NCBI GenBank assembly: GCA_900769815.1
Contig: CAAGID010000006.1
Span: 1 to 60,376 of the forward strand
Origin: Clostridia bacterium
Lineage (GTDB): Bacteria > Bacillota > Clostridia > Christensenellales > QALW01
Length of the DNA stretch: 60,376 nt
Direction of reading: 5' to 3'
The notes beneath the pieces are model-generated. The model was not told the origin of the DNA and did not search any database. It saw only the letters and a list, made by a program, of their open reading frames with translations. Shown in pieces: positions 49,356-57,579 of this stretch. Numbering within the stretch: position 1 is the first letter of the stretch; every line of letters begins with the position of its first letter. Position numbers and translations under genes: made by a program.

Positions 49356-49369
49356 TAGTGACACAGTGA
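49344..49369 (-). terminator. Terminator of the aroC-aroQ operon
   Basis: TCACTGTGTCA (49344-49354) pairs with TGACACAGTGA (49359-49369), loop of four, followed on the minus strand by TGTTTTTATTG. It lies three bases after the aroQ stop and overlaps the -35 box of the next gene. Confidence 0.8.
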
Positions 49370-49372
49370 TTT

Positions 49373-49795
49373 TTATTTGCACAAATAATCTATTGCTTCA
49401 ATATATCCTGAAAATCCGTGACCTGTAATGGTCTTTATACAAGCCTGACGGATATAGGAAATTTGCCTGAAGTCTTCACGTTTTGATACGTCAGAGATAT
49501 GAACTTCCACTATTGGTAAATTTACTGCTTTTGCTGCGTCTAAAATAGCAACGCTCGTATGGGTATATGCGGCAGGATTTATAACTATTCCGTCAAAATT
49601 ACCTAAAGCACCTTGAATTTCATCAACTAAAACACCTTCGTGGTTAGTTTGCTTTACTTCTACGCAAATATTTTTTTCTCTGCAATGGTCTTCTATCATT
49701 TTTTTAAGGTCGGTATATGTATTATTGCCGTAAATTGACGGTTCACGAACACCTAAAAGATTAAGGTTAGGACCGTTTAAAACTAAAATTTTCAT
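49373..49795 (-). CDS. aroQ: 3-Dehydroquinate dehydratase, type II
   Basis: A 140-residue shikimate pathway enzyme. MKILVLNGPNLNLLGVREPSIYG contains the catalytic Arg and Tyr; INPAAYTHTSVAI and VEVHISD complete the active site. Forms dodecamers in this family. Overlaps aroC by four bases; the third step beside the last step of the pathway. Confidence 0.96.
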   Translation of the reverse strand: MKILVLNGPNLNLLGVREPSIYGNNTYTDLKKMIEDHCREKNICVEVKQTNHEGVLVDEIQGALGNFDGIVINPAAYTHTSVAILDAAKAVNLPIVEVHISDVSKREDFRQISYIRQACIKTITGHGFSGYIEAIDYLCK

Positions 49796-50841
49796 ACTTC
49801 CTCCAATAAATCAAGAACTGCTATTGCCGCGGCACTTATTACCGGTGCAACTGCACGCTGTACAATACATGGATCGTGCCTGCCTTTTACGGAAAACATG
49901 GTACTTTCGCTTGTTTTAAGGTCTACTGAACGTTGTTCCTTATATATTGACGGTGTAGGCTTAAAGGCAACTGTAAATATAAGCGGGAAGCCTGACGACA
50001 TACCGCCTAAAACTCCGCCTGCATTATTTGTAAATATCTTTACACCGTCATCAAAATAATATTCGTCGTTATTTTCGCTTCCGTAAAGCGCTGAAGCATC
50101 AAAGCCTTTACCGAATTCAATTCCTTTAACTGCAGGAATAGCAAAGACCGCCTCTGCAATATGGCCGTCAAGTCCGTCAAAAAGAGCATCTCCCAAACCA
50201 ATAGGCAGACCTGTAATTTTACATTCTACCTTTCCGCCAACGGAGTCCCCTTCTTCTTTAGCCTTTAAAATTTCTTCCTTTAATTCTTCGCCTAAAGCAT
50301 CATCGATTACGGGAAAAGACTTTTTGTAAACTTCATTAAAATCATCATTCAAACTATCAAAACAAACGTCAGATTTACCGTGAACACTTAAAATATGGGC
50401 ATCAATATTTATTCCCTGTGTTTTTAAAATCTGTAAGGCAATACCGCCGATAATGCACAAAGGCGCAGTAAGTCTGCCTGAGTATCTGCCTCCTCCTGCA
50501 GGAATTTTATTATATTTTACATAAGCAGGATAATCTGCGTGACCGGGGCGGGGTACAGTCTTTTCATAGTCCTGAGAACGAGTATTGGTGTTATATATAA
50601 CTGCCTCAAAAATACTTCCGTCAGTTACACCGTGCTCGTCCACGCCCGAAGTGATTTCTACTTTATCTGCTTCTTTTCGGGGCGTTGAAAACTGGTTTCT
50701 GCCTGGAGCACGAAGATCAAGAAACTTCTGCAATTCTTCCTTGTTTATTTTATAACCTTTTTTAAGATTTTCTACCTTAACACCGATTTTCTCGCCGTGG
50801 GATTCACCGAAAATCTCAATTTTTAAATTTTTACCGAACAA
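49792..50841 (-). CDS. aroC: Chorismate synthase
   Basis: A 349-residue enzyme making chorismate from EPSP with reduced FMN. GESHGEKIGV at the start, RPGHADYPAYVKY, GGGRYSGRLTA and the C-terminal GRHDPCIVQRAVAPVISAAAI are signatures. Normal length, intact; upstream partner of aroQ, eight bases after a U32 gene. Confidence 0.96.
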   Translation of the reverse strand: MFGKNLKIEIFGESHGEKIGVKVENLKKGYKINKEELQKFLDLRAPGRNQFSTPRKEADKVEITSGVDEHGVTDGSIFEAVIYNTNTRSQDYEKTVPRPGHADYPAYVKYNKIPAGGGRYSGRLTAPLCIIGGIALQILKTQGINIDAHILSVHGKSDVCFDSLNDDFNEVYKKSFPVIDDALGEELKEEILKAKEEGDSVGGKVECKITGLPIGLGDALFDGLDGHIAEAVFAIPAVKGIEFGKGFDASALYGSENNDEYYFDDGVKIFTNNAGGVLGGMSSGFPLIFTVAFKPTPSIYKEQRSVDLKTSESTMFSVKGRHDPCIVQRAVAPVISAAAIAVLDLLEEV

Positions 50842-50848
50842 GGGAACA

Positions 50849-52039
50849 TTACCTCTTTCTTAAAATATCTCCTTCAGATAACTCAAAAGGACAGTCAATA
50901 ACGATGGTTTCCTGGGGATGAGGTGCTTTATCAACCTTTTCTCCCTTACCGTTATACATATTTTTAACCTCAAAGGAAAGCCCGATATTGTTAGGGGAAA
51001 TTACCTCAAAAACGTCGCCCTCTTTAAAATGATTGCGTTGTTCTATAGTAAGCCTACCTTTTTCGTAGCTTTTTACGACGCCCGCAAAGACCTTATCCTG
51101 CTTGTATGCCATATCGTCATCAGGCATATATCTTTCAAGCTCACCAAAGTAAAAACCGCTTGAATATGGACGATGGCTTACGCAATCAAGCTCCTTTGAT
51201 AAAAGGTCAACGGGTGCCGTTTTATCTATTGCGTGGCGGTAAGCGTTAACAACGGTAGCAACGTAATAGGGCGATTTCATTCTGCCCTCGATTTTAAAGG
51301 AAGTAACTCCCGCTTCAACAAGTTCATCAATAAAATCAATACATTTCATATCTCTTGAAGATAAAAGTGTCGTGCCTTTTTCGCCCTCCTCAACGGGAAA
51401 GAACTCGTTGGGACGGGTCTGCTCCACAAGATGATAACGCCAACGGCAAGGCTGTGTGCATTCGCCTCGGTTCCCACTTCTGCCCGTTAAATAAGTGCTT
51501 ATAAAGCATCTTCCCGAATACGCCATACACATTGCTCCGTGCACAAACGCCTCAATTTCAAGGTCTTGGGGTATGACCTTTGAAAAGGTTTTAATTTCTT
51601 CTAAAGTCATTTCACGGGCAAGAACTATTCTTTTAACGCCCATATTGTGATATACCTTAGCGGCAAAGGAATTTTGGCAGTTTGCCTGGGTGGATACGTG
51701 AATTTCAAGGTCCGGTACGGCTTCATGCAAAACACTGATAACGCCTAAATCGGAAACTATTGCTGCATCTATTCCTATTTCCTTTAGCTTTCTTCCGTAC
51801 TCAACAATATCCTTAAACTCAGGCTCCTTTGCAAAGGAGTTTACCGTAACGTAAAGCTTTTTATTTAAAGAATGGGTGTAATCTACTGCTTCCTTTATGT
51901 CTTCTAAAGTAAATCCCGTTACTTTTGAGCGAAGCTGCATAAAGGGGCCGCCGATATATACTGCATCTGCCCCAAACTTAAATGCCGTTTTTAAACATTC
52001 CATATCTCCTGCAGGTGCAAGAAGTTCAAGTTTTTTCAT
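50849..52039 (-). CDS. Peptidase U32 family protein, TrhP-like
   Basis: A 396-residue U32 protein. LELLAPAGDMECLKTAFKFGADAVYIGG at the start, EAFVHGAMCMAYSGRCFISTYLTGRSGNRGECTQPCRW (four-cysteine iron-sulfur-like cluster site) and VTSFKIEGRMKSPYYVATVV are signatures. Members such as Bacillus YrrN/YrrO act in tRNA hydroxylation at U34 rather than proteolysis; that role is likely here. Tandem with a second U32 gene ten bases upstream. Confidence 0.88.
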   Translation of the reverse strand: MKKLELLAPAGDMECLKTAFKFGADAVYIGGPFMQLRSKVTGFTLEDIKEAVDYTHSLNKKLYVTVNSFAKEPEFKDIVEYGRKLKEIGIDAAIVSDLGVISVLHEAVPDLEIHVSTQANCQNSFAAKVYHNMGVKRIVLAREMTLEEIKTFSKVIPQDLEIEAFVHGAMCMAYSGRCFISTYLTGRSGNRGECTQPCRWRYHLVEQTRPNEFFPVEEGEKGTTLLSSRDMKCIDFIDELVEAGVTSFKIEGRMKSPYYVATVVNAYRHAIDKTAPVDLLSKELDCVSHRPYSSGFYFGELERYMPDDDMAYKQDKVFAGVVKSYEKGRLTIEQRNHFKEGDVFEVISPNNIGLSFEVKNMYNGKGEKVDKAPHPQETIVIDCPFELSEGDILRKR

Positions 52040-52048
52040 AATTTTCTC

Positions 52049-54034
52049 CTAAATAAGGTTTTTAAAGTATAATCCGTTGGTACGGGCAAAATCCGGTGCT
52101 TCCCCATTTTTATACATATTATATATTTTACTTACTTCCCTTGAATTTTCAAGAGTAAAATACAAAATGTGAAAATCTGCCTGAATATTTTTATCGCCTA
52201 CGTACAAAGGCAGGGAGTTAAGAAGCGTAACGTACTGTTTATTATTGCATAAAAGTGTGAAATTGACATTTTTTCTGTCGGTAAGCTCATTTACGCCTGA
52301 ACAGTTTTTACAATTACCAACAGGGCAGGCACGCATACGCATTAAGGGAAGATACCCGTAGCCTATAACACCTACGGGAATAGGATTGCTGATTTCTTCC
52401 ATATTCCTTTTGCTTGCCTCAAAGGAAAGTGTGCAAGCTTTAACTCCTATTTCCTTTAAAGCGTAAACACTTTCAGAATTAAGAATATTAAGCCCCCATC
52501 CGCCAACGGGTATTAATTTATATTTTTTCGCTATATTTACCGCACCAATATTATCGCAATACAAATATTTAATTGCAGGCATTTTTATTTTGCTTTCATT
52601 AAATATAATTGACGGAAGCTCGCCTATAACATAAGAGAACCGAGATAAAACATTATCATCTATTTTATCAATGGGAACAATTACCGGTACGTCATCCTTT
52701 ATCTGGTCAAGCTGTTTTATATCATTTACGCGGATTACTATTTTATTTGTCCTTTTATTGACCTCTTTTTCAAAATTTAATTTCTTTATTATATGTTCTA
52801 CTGTTTCAGTACGTTTTTCGGTAAGTTTTTCTAACGCCTGACGCCTTAAAGAATTAAGCCCCGAAAGAGGATAGGATAAGTTTTCGTCAAGAGAAACTTC
52901 TACTTCCTTTATATAATAGGGCGTTCCGCCTGTTTTGGAAAGCTGTTTCTTTATATCCTCACTATTTGTTGGTCTGTTTATTGCTTTTTCAGCAATTTCG
53001 CCGAAAACTTCAACGATATTTTTACCGTCGGAAACAACTATCTTTGCGCATTTGTTTTCTTTAATTTCCGCATTTATAAATACGGGTACGTTTTGCACTT
53101 CATTTTTATATTTTTGTGCAATATCTTTTAAAATTCCATCAGAAGCAACAACGTCTTCTTTTGTGCGGTAGCCGAACATTTCAAGATTACGCTTGTTTAT
53201 TAAGTAACCGTCAGTAAATCCGGAGCGAGAAAACACCTTTTTCAAGGTCTCAATGTCAGGCTTTTTGCCTGAAAGTGCATCACGGCAAGCCGTAACTGCA
53301 GAATATACGTATTCAGGGCGTTTCATTCTGCCCTCGATTTTTAAGGAGGTAACGCCTATTTCCTTTAATTCATTTATATAGGAAATATGGCACATATCCT
53401 TTAGTGATAGGGCGTATTCACGATTGTTTATTCTAAAATCAAGTCGGCAGGGCTGTGCACATAAGCCTCGGTTACCGCTTCTTTGCCCTAATATGGAGGA
53501 CAGATAGCATCCCCCTGAAAAGCACATACATAATGCACCATGTACAAAAACTTCTATTTCCGCCTTTGCATTTTCACAGATATATTTTATTTCCTCAAAG
53601 GAGAGCTCGCGGGATAAAACTATACGCTTAAAGCCCATTTCTTCAAGCTCCTTTACGCCTGAAAGATTATGAACCGTTAATTGTGTGGATGCGTGCATTT
53701 CTAAAGAAGGAAAGTTCTCTTTTATAATCTTTGCTATTCCTAAATCCTGAACGATTACCGCGTCAACGCCTGCACAAACAACTTCTTTTATCGTATTATA
53801 TACGTCGGATATCTCGTTATCCGTCGCCAAAGTATTTATTGCTGCGTGAACCTTTACGTTATGTACGCGACAATATTTTACGGCTTCCTTTAATTCATCA
53901 AAACTAAAGTTTTTTGCGTTTCTTCGTGCATTAAAACTTCCGTAGCCTAAATATATAGCATCAGCTCCTGCACGGACTGCCGCCTCCAACTGCTCCCTTG
54001 CCCCTGCAGGAGCAAGAATCTCTATATTATTCAC
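52049..54034 (-). CDS. Large U32 family protein (DUF3656-type)
   Basis: A 661-residue U32 protein. The N-terminal half repeats the family pattern (ILAPAGAREQLEAAVRAGADAIYLG, CMCFSGGCYLSSILGQRSGNRGLCAQPC, VTSLKIEGRMKRPEYV). The C-terminal half adds a second domain with CPVGNCKNC, extra cysteines. It resembles the RlhA-like rRNA/tRNA hydroxylation group. A GTG start at 54034 is chosen: AAAGGAG is eight bases upstream, and the frame open to 54121 crosses the promoter. Confidence 0.87.
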   Translation of the reverse strand: MNNIEILAPAGAREQLEAAVRAGADAIYLGYGSFNARRNAKNFSFDELKEAVKYCRVHNVKVHAAINTLATDNEISDVYNTIKEVVCAGVDAVIVQDLGIAKIIKENFPSLEMHASTQLTVHNLSGVKELEEMGFKRIVLSRELSFEEIKYICENAKAEIEVFVHGALCMCFSGGCYLSSILGQRSGNRGLCAQPCRLDFRINNREYALSLKDMCHISYINELKEIGVTSLKIEGRMKRPEYVYSAVTACRDALSGKKPDIETLKKVFSRSGFTDGYLINKRNLEMFGYRTKEDVVASDGILKDIAQKYKNEVQNVPVFINAEIKENKCAKIVVSDGKNIVEVFGEIAEKAINRPTNSEDIKKQLSKTGGTPYYIKEVEVSLDENLSYPLSGLNSLRRQALEKLTEKRTETVEHIIKKLNFEKEVNKRTNKIVIRVNDIKQLDQIKDDVPVIVPIDKIDDNVLSRFSYVIGELPSIIFNESKIKMPAIKYLYCDNIGAVNIAKKYKLIPVGGWGLNILNSESVYALKEIGVKACTLSFEASKRNMEEISNPIPVGVIGYGYLPLMRMRACPVGNCKNCSGVNELTDRKNVNFTLLCNNKQYVTLLNSLPLYVGDKNIQADFHILYFTLENSREVSKIYNMYKNGEAPDFARTNGLYFKNLI

Positions 54035-54067
54035 TTTTTTTGCTCCTTTCAAGACAATACTTACTAT

Positions 54068-54096
54068 ATTATAGCACAACGGCGAATTTTTGAAAA
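54068..54096 (-). promoter_or_regulatory. Promoter of the U32-aroC-aroQ operon
   Basis: TATAAT (54068-54073) with TTTTCA (54091-54096) 17 bases away on the minus strand. The -10 box is perfect, the -35 box weak. Confidence 0.6.
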
Positions 54097-54114
54097 TAAA
54101 AATATAAAAAACTG

Positions 54115-54143
54115 TTGACAATACTTTTAAAATGCGGTATCAT
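54115..54143 (+). promoter_or_regulatory. Promoter of the amino-acid ABC transporter operon
   Basis: TTGACA (54115-54120) and TATCAT (54138-54143), 17 bases apart; AAAGGAG and the ATG at 54200 follow after a short leader. Confidence 0.82.
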
Positions 54144-54199
54144 AAGCAGGAAATCATTGCTTTAGCATAATAAAGCGATAAATTAAAGGAGAGAAACTT

Positions 54200-54997
54200 A
54201 TGAAAAAATTATTAGTTCTTATGCTTGCCGTTGTTATGGTATTTGCTTGCTTTGCAGGCTGCGGCGAAGAAAAAGCAAAAGTTATCGTTGCTGAAAAGGA
54301 ATCGGCCGGCGAAGAAGTTGCCAACACCGCTGACGAATTTAAAAACGGTTACACATATACTGCCGTTGATACACAGGCAAAGGCACTTATGGAAGTTTCA
54401 GCAGGCACTGCTGACGTTGCTATCGTTGACTACGTAATGTCAATCGGCTCAATCGGCGAAGGTACAGACTATGCTAACCTTAAGGTTGAAGGCACAGGCT
54501 TTAACGAAGAAAACTACGGTATTGCTTTTAGAAAAGGCTCAGATGCTACTGCTAAAGTAAACGAGGCTATCAAAACTCTTAAAGCTAACGGCAAGTTAGA
54601 AGAAATCGCTAAAAAATATAAGCTTGAAGGCGTTTTAACTGCAACTGCTGATGTTGAACCCTTTAAGCAGGCTGAAACAGATTCCGACTGGGAATACATC
54701 AAAAATAACGGTAAGCTTATCATTGGCATTACATATTTTGCACCTATGAACTATAAGGATGCAAACGGCGAGCTTATCGGCTTTGAAACAGAATTTGCAA
54801 AGGCAGTTTGCGCTGAGCTTGGTATTGACGCTGAATTCCAGGAAATCAGCTGGGCAGCAAAGGAAACCGAACTTGCTTCAAAGAATATTGACTGCATCTG
54901 GAACGGTATGACAATTACCCCCGAAAGAGAAGAAAATATGAGCATTTCCATTCCTTATATGCAGAACAAGCAGGTTAAGGTTGTAAAATCAAACTAA
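54200..54997 (+). CDS. Amino-acid ABC transporter binding lipoprotein with permuted lobe order
   Basis: A 265-residue lipoprotein (lipobox FAGC, Cys21) of the family 3 binding-protein type, but with its halves swapped. Residues about 26-144 match what is normally the second lobe (DTQAKALMEVSAGTADVAIVD with Asp77, then NYGIAFRKGSD and a C-terminal-like helix KLEEIAKKY). Residues about 165-263 match the normal first lobe (GKLIIGITYFAPMNYKDANG, GFETEFAKAVCAELG, NGMTITPERE with Arg243), ending at the hinge strand QVKVVK. Both ligand-contact residues (Asp77, Arg243) are kept. Permease and ATPase genes follow, so it is probably functional. Confidence 0.88.
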   Translation: MKKLLVLMLAVVMVFACFAGCGEEKAKVIVAEKESAGEEVANTADEFKNGYTYTAVDTQAKALMEVSAGTADVAIVDYVMSIGSIGEGTDYANLKVEGTGFNEENYGIAFRKGSDATAKVNEAIKTLKANGKLEEIAKKYKLEGVLTATADVEPFKQAETDSDWEYIKNNGKLIIGITYFAPMNYKDANGELIGFETEFAKAVCAELGIDAEFQEISWAAKETELASKNIDCIWNGMTITPEREENMSISIPYMQNKQVKVVKSN

Positions 54998-55010
54998 CTA
55001 GGAGATAAAA

Positions 55011-55655
55011 ATGAGTTTTCAACAAGTAACTTCAGAGTTACTGTTGGGGTTCTGGGAAAACTGCAGACTATTCGGCGAAACCTTACTGTTTGCAATTCCC
55101 TTAGGCTTGATTATTACCTTTGGCTCAATGTCGGGCTTCAAGCCTTTAAGATACTTGGTTAAAACCTTTGTCTGGATCATCAGGGGAACTCCTCTGATGC
55201 TCCAGCTTTTTGTCGTTTTATACGTACCGGGTCTTGTATTTGATTCCCCAATGCGTAACCGTATGCTGGCGGCACTTATTGCCTTCGTTATTAACTATGC
55301 CTGCTATTTTTCAGAAATCTACCGTGGCGGTATAGAAAGTATTTCTAAAGGTCAGTGGGAGGCAGGTCAGGTTTTAGGTATGACAAAGCCTCAGATTTTC
55401 TTTAAGGTTATTCTTTTGCAGGTAGTGAAACGAATTGTACCGCCTATGTCAAATGAAATCATAACCTTAGTTAAGGACACCTCTCTTGCAAGAGTTATCG
55501 CCATTGCCGAGGTGCTTCATATGGCTGAGCGTTTTACCGGCAAAGGTCTTATATGGCCCTTGTTCTATTCAGGCGTATTCTTTCTTGTATTCAACGGTGC
55601 TTTGACACTTTTATTTGGATATATAGAGAAAAAGTTAGATTATTTTAAAGGTTAA
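55011..55655 (+). CDS. Amino-acid ABC transporter permease (HisM/GlnP type)
   Basis: A 214-residue membrane protein with about five helices. It has the polar amino-acid permease features: IIRGTPLMLQLFVVLY, YFSEIYRGGIESISKGQWEAGQVLGM (EAA loop that docks the ATPase) and SLARVIAIAEVLHMA. Separated from the binding protein by 13 bases and from the ATPase by two. Probably a homodimer. Confidence 0.93.
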   Translation: MSFQQVTSELLLGFWENCRLFGETLLFAIPLGLIITFGSMSGFKPLRYLVKTFVWIIRGTPLMLQLFVVLYVPGLVFDSPMRNRMLAALIAFVINYACYFSEIYRGGIESISKGQWEAGQVLGMTKPQIFFKVILLQVVKRIVPPMSNEIITLVKDTSLARVIAIAEVLHMAERFTGKGLIWPLFYSGVFFLVFNGALTLLFGYIEKKLDYFKG

Positions 55656-55657
55656 AT

Positions 55658-56407
55658 ATGAGTATATTGAATGTGGAAGGTCTTTCAAAGACCTTTGGAA
55701 AAAACGAAGTTTTAAAAGACATAAACTTTTCGCTTAATAAAGGCGAGGTGCTTTCAATAATCGGTTCATCAGGTTCAGGCAAGACTACTTTGCTTCGTTG
55801 TCTTAACTTCCTTGAGTTTGCCGAGAAGGGCACTATTACCGTTAATGATAAAGTTGTTTACGACGGTGCACAGAAAAACAAGTTATCCGATGCACAACTG
55901 AGACAAAACAGACTCCATTTCGGCCTTGTTTTCCAGCAGTTCAATTTGTTTCCTCAATATTCCGTTTTAAAGAATATTACCCTTGCACCTAACCTTTTAA
56001 AAATAGGTACAAACGAAGAGAATATTGAAAAAGCCCTTGAGCTTATTAAAAGAGTTGGACTTGAGGAAAAAGCAGATGCCTATCCCTGCACTCTTTCAGG
56101 CGGACAGCAACAGCGTGTTGCCATTGCCCGTGCTTTGGCTCTTGAGCCTGATATTCTTTGCTTCGACGAGCCTACCAGTGCCCTTGACCCTGAATTAACA
56201 GGCGAGGTTTTAAAGGTTATTCGCTCTCTTAAGGGACATGATTCAACAATGGTTGTTGTTACTCACGAAATGCAGTTTGCCCGCGAGGTTTCCGACCGCG
56301 TTATTTTTATGGCAGACGGCATTATTGAAGAGGAAGGCACTCCCGAAGAAATTTTTGCTAATCCCAAATCAGAAAGATTAAAGGCTTTTTTGTCTAACAG
56401 TTTATAA
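55658..56407 (+). CDS. Amino-acid ABC transporter ATP-binding protein (GlnQ type)
   Basis: A 249-residue ATPase. Walker A is GSSGSGKTT (about 36-44), Q-loop FQQFNLFP, signature LSGGQQQRVAIARAL, Walker B ILCFDEPTSALDPE, and switch His in VVTHEMQFA. The polar amino-acid class is shown by LLRCLNFLE and the closing ANPKSERLKAFL. Normal length. Confidence 0.95.
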   Translation: MSILNVEGLSKTFGKNEVLKDINFSLNKGEVLSIIGSSGSGKTTLLRCLNFLEFAEKGTITVNDKVVYDGAQKNKLSDAQLRQNRLHFGLVFQQFNLFPQYSVLKNITLAPNLLKIGTNEENIEKALELIKRVGLEEKADAYPCTLSGGQQQRVAIARALALEPDILCFDEPTSALDPELTGEVLKVIRSLKGHDSTMVVVTHEMQFAREVSDRVIFMADGIIEEEGTPEEIFANPKSERLKAFLSNSL

Positions 56408-56412
56408 GTTTT

Positions 56413-56432
56413 AAACGGCAGAAATGCCGTTT
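56413..56432 (+). terminator. Terminator of the ABC transporter operon
   Basis: AAACGGCA (56413-56420) pairs with TGCCGTTT (56425-56432), loop GAAA, followed by T residues; six bases after the stop codon. Confidence 0.85.
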
Positions 56433-56496
56433 TTCTTTTTCACAACACGCAGTTGCAAGAATTTATTACGCTCTGAAAAATTTTTTAAAAAAAGCA

Positions 56497-56525
56497 TTGA
56501 CAAGCGAAGAAATTTTTTGTATAAT
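56497..56525 (+). promoter_or_regulatory. Promoter of perR-rubrerythrin
   Basis: TTGACA (56497-56502) and TATAAT (56520-56525), 17 bases apart: perfect consensus. Confidence 0.9.
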
Positions 56526-56535
56526 AAATTTGTAA

Positions 56536-56550
56536 TTAGAATAATTCTAA
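56536..56550. promoter_or_regulatory. PerR/Fur-type box
   Basis: TTAGAATAATTCTAA is a perfect 7-1-7 inverted repeat, close to the PerR box TTATAATNATTATAA. It lies ten bases downstream of the -10 box, so bound PerR would block its own transcription and perhaps that of rubrerythrin. Confidence 0.8.
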
Positions 56551-56573
56551 ATCTAAAAAAGAGAGGTGAGGTA

Positions 56574-56936
56574 ATGACTCAGCAAAGACAGCTTATACTT
56601 GATGCGGTAAAAGAAGCGTGTAACCATCCAAACGCAACGGAGGTTTACGACATTGTAAGACAAAAGCACAGCGTAAGTTTAGCAACGGTATATAACAGTC
56701 TTAATTATCTTGCTGAAAACGGATTTGTCAGAAGAGTTGCTATTGCAGGAGAGCCTGACCGCTTTGACCATAATACCTTCGAGCATTACCACGCCATATG
56801 CGACAAATGCGGAAAAATCTTTGACGTTGAGGTGCACGGCATAGTTGAGGATCTTCAAAAAGAATACGGTATTAAGGTAACGTCATTTGGCATAAACTTA
56901 CATTGCATTTGTAAAAAATGCCAGCAGAACAGTTAA
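56574..56936 (+). CDS. perR: Peroxide-responsive Fur family repressor (PerR-like)
   Basis: A 120-residue Fur-family protein. The winged helix has ATVYNSLNYLAENGFVRRV; the regulatory metal site has DRFDHNTFEHYHAICDKCGK with the His/Asp set of PerR; CDKC and CKKC form the structural zinc site. ATG 56574 after GAGAGGTGAGG is chosen; the frame open from 56424 runs through the promoter and box. The palindromic box and rubrerythrin next door support PerR over Fur. Confidence 0.9.
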   Translation: MTQQRQLILDAVKEACNHPNATEVYDIVRQKHSVSLATVYNSLNYLAENGFVRRVAIAGEPDRFDHNTFEHYHAICDKCGKIFDVEVHGIVEDLQKEYGIKVTSFGINLHCICKKCQQNS

Positions 56937-56992
56937 AAATAGGTATAACCTATAAAAAATAATAAATAATAATTTTCAGGAGGAATTTTACA

Positions 56993-57529
56993 ATGGCAGA
57001 ATTAAAAGGAACAAAAACCGAAAACAATCTTCGCACAGCATTTGCAGGAGAATCACAGGCACGCAACAAGTACACATACTTTGCAAGCGTAGCTAAAAAA
57101 GAAGGCTTTGAGCAGATTGCAGCAATCTTCCAGCAGACCGCTGACAACGAAAAAGAACACGCAAAAATGTGGTTCAAAGAGTTAGGTGCACTTGGCGATA
57201 CAGCCGCTAACCTTAAGTCAGCTGCAGAAGGCGAAAACTACGAGTGGACAGACATGTATGCAACCTTTGCAAAGGAAGCTGAAGAAGAAGGCTTTACAGC
57301 ACTTGCAGCAAAATTCAGAATGGTTGCAGCCATCGAAAAGACACACGAAGAAAGATACCTTGCTCTTCTTAAGAACGTTGAAATGCAGCAGGTATTTGAA
57401 AAGGCTGAGGAAACAATGTGGGAGTGCCGTAACTGCGGCCACCTTGTAATCGGCAAAAAAGCACCTGCTGTTTGCCCCGTTTGTGTTCATCCCCAGAGCT
57501 TCTTTGAAATCAGAAAAGAGAATTACTAA
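56993..57529 (+). CDS. rbr: Rubrerythrin
   Basis: A 178-residue peroxide reductase of anaerobes. The ferritin-like di-iron domain has FAGESQARNKYTYFA, DNEKEHAKMW and EKTHEERY with the Glu/His ligands; the C-terminal rubredoxin-like domain has ECRNCGHL and CPVCVHPQSFFE (two CxxC). Strong AGGAGG before the ATG. It probably shares the perR transcript. Confidence 0.95.
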   Translation: MAELKGTKTENNLRTAFAGESQARNKYTYFASVAKKEGFEQIAAIFQQTADNEKEHAKMWFKELGALGDTAANLKSAAEGENYEWTDMYATFAKEAEEEGFTALAAKFRMVAAIEKTHEERYLALLKNVEMQQVFEKAEETMWECRNCGHLVIGKKAPAVCPVCVHPQSFFEIRKENY

Positions 57530-57545
57530 AATAATCTACCAAATA

Positions 57546-57576
57546 AAAAACGGCAGAGTAACTTCTGCCGTTTTGT
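57546..57576. terminator. Bidirectional terminator after rubrerythrin
   Basis: AAAACGGCAGA pairs with TCTGCCGTTTT (ending near 57574), loop GTAACT, with T-runs on both strands. It lies between convergent genes. Confidence 0.85.
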
Positions 57577-57579
57577 TTT

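Noticed and set aside
54200..54997. Truncated or frameshifted binding protein gene
   Set aside because: The frame is intact, both lobes are complete, and the gene ends 13 bases before the permease start; permutation explains it better.
56424..56573. Longer perR frame starting at 56424
   Set aside because: It crosses the terminator of the ABC operon, the promoter and the PerR box; the family start is at 56574.
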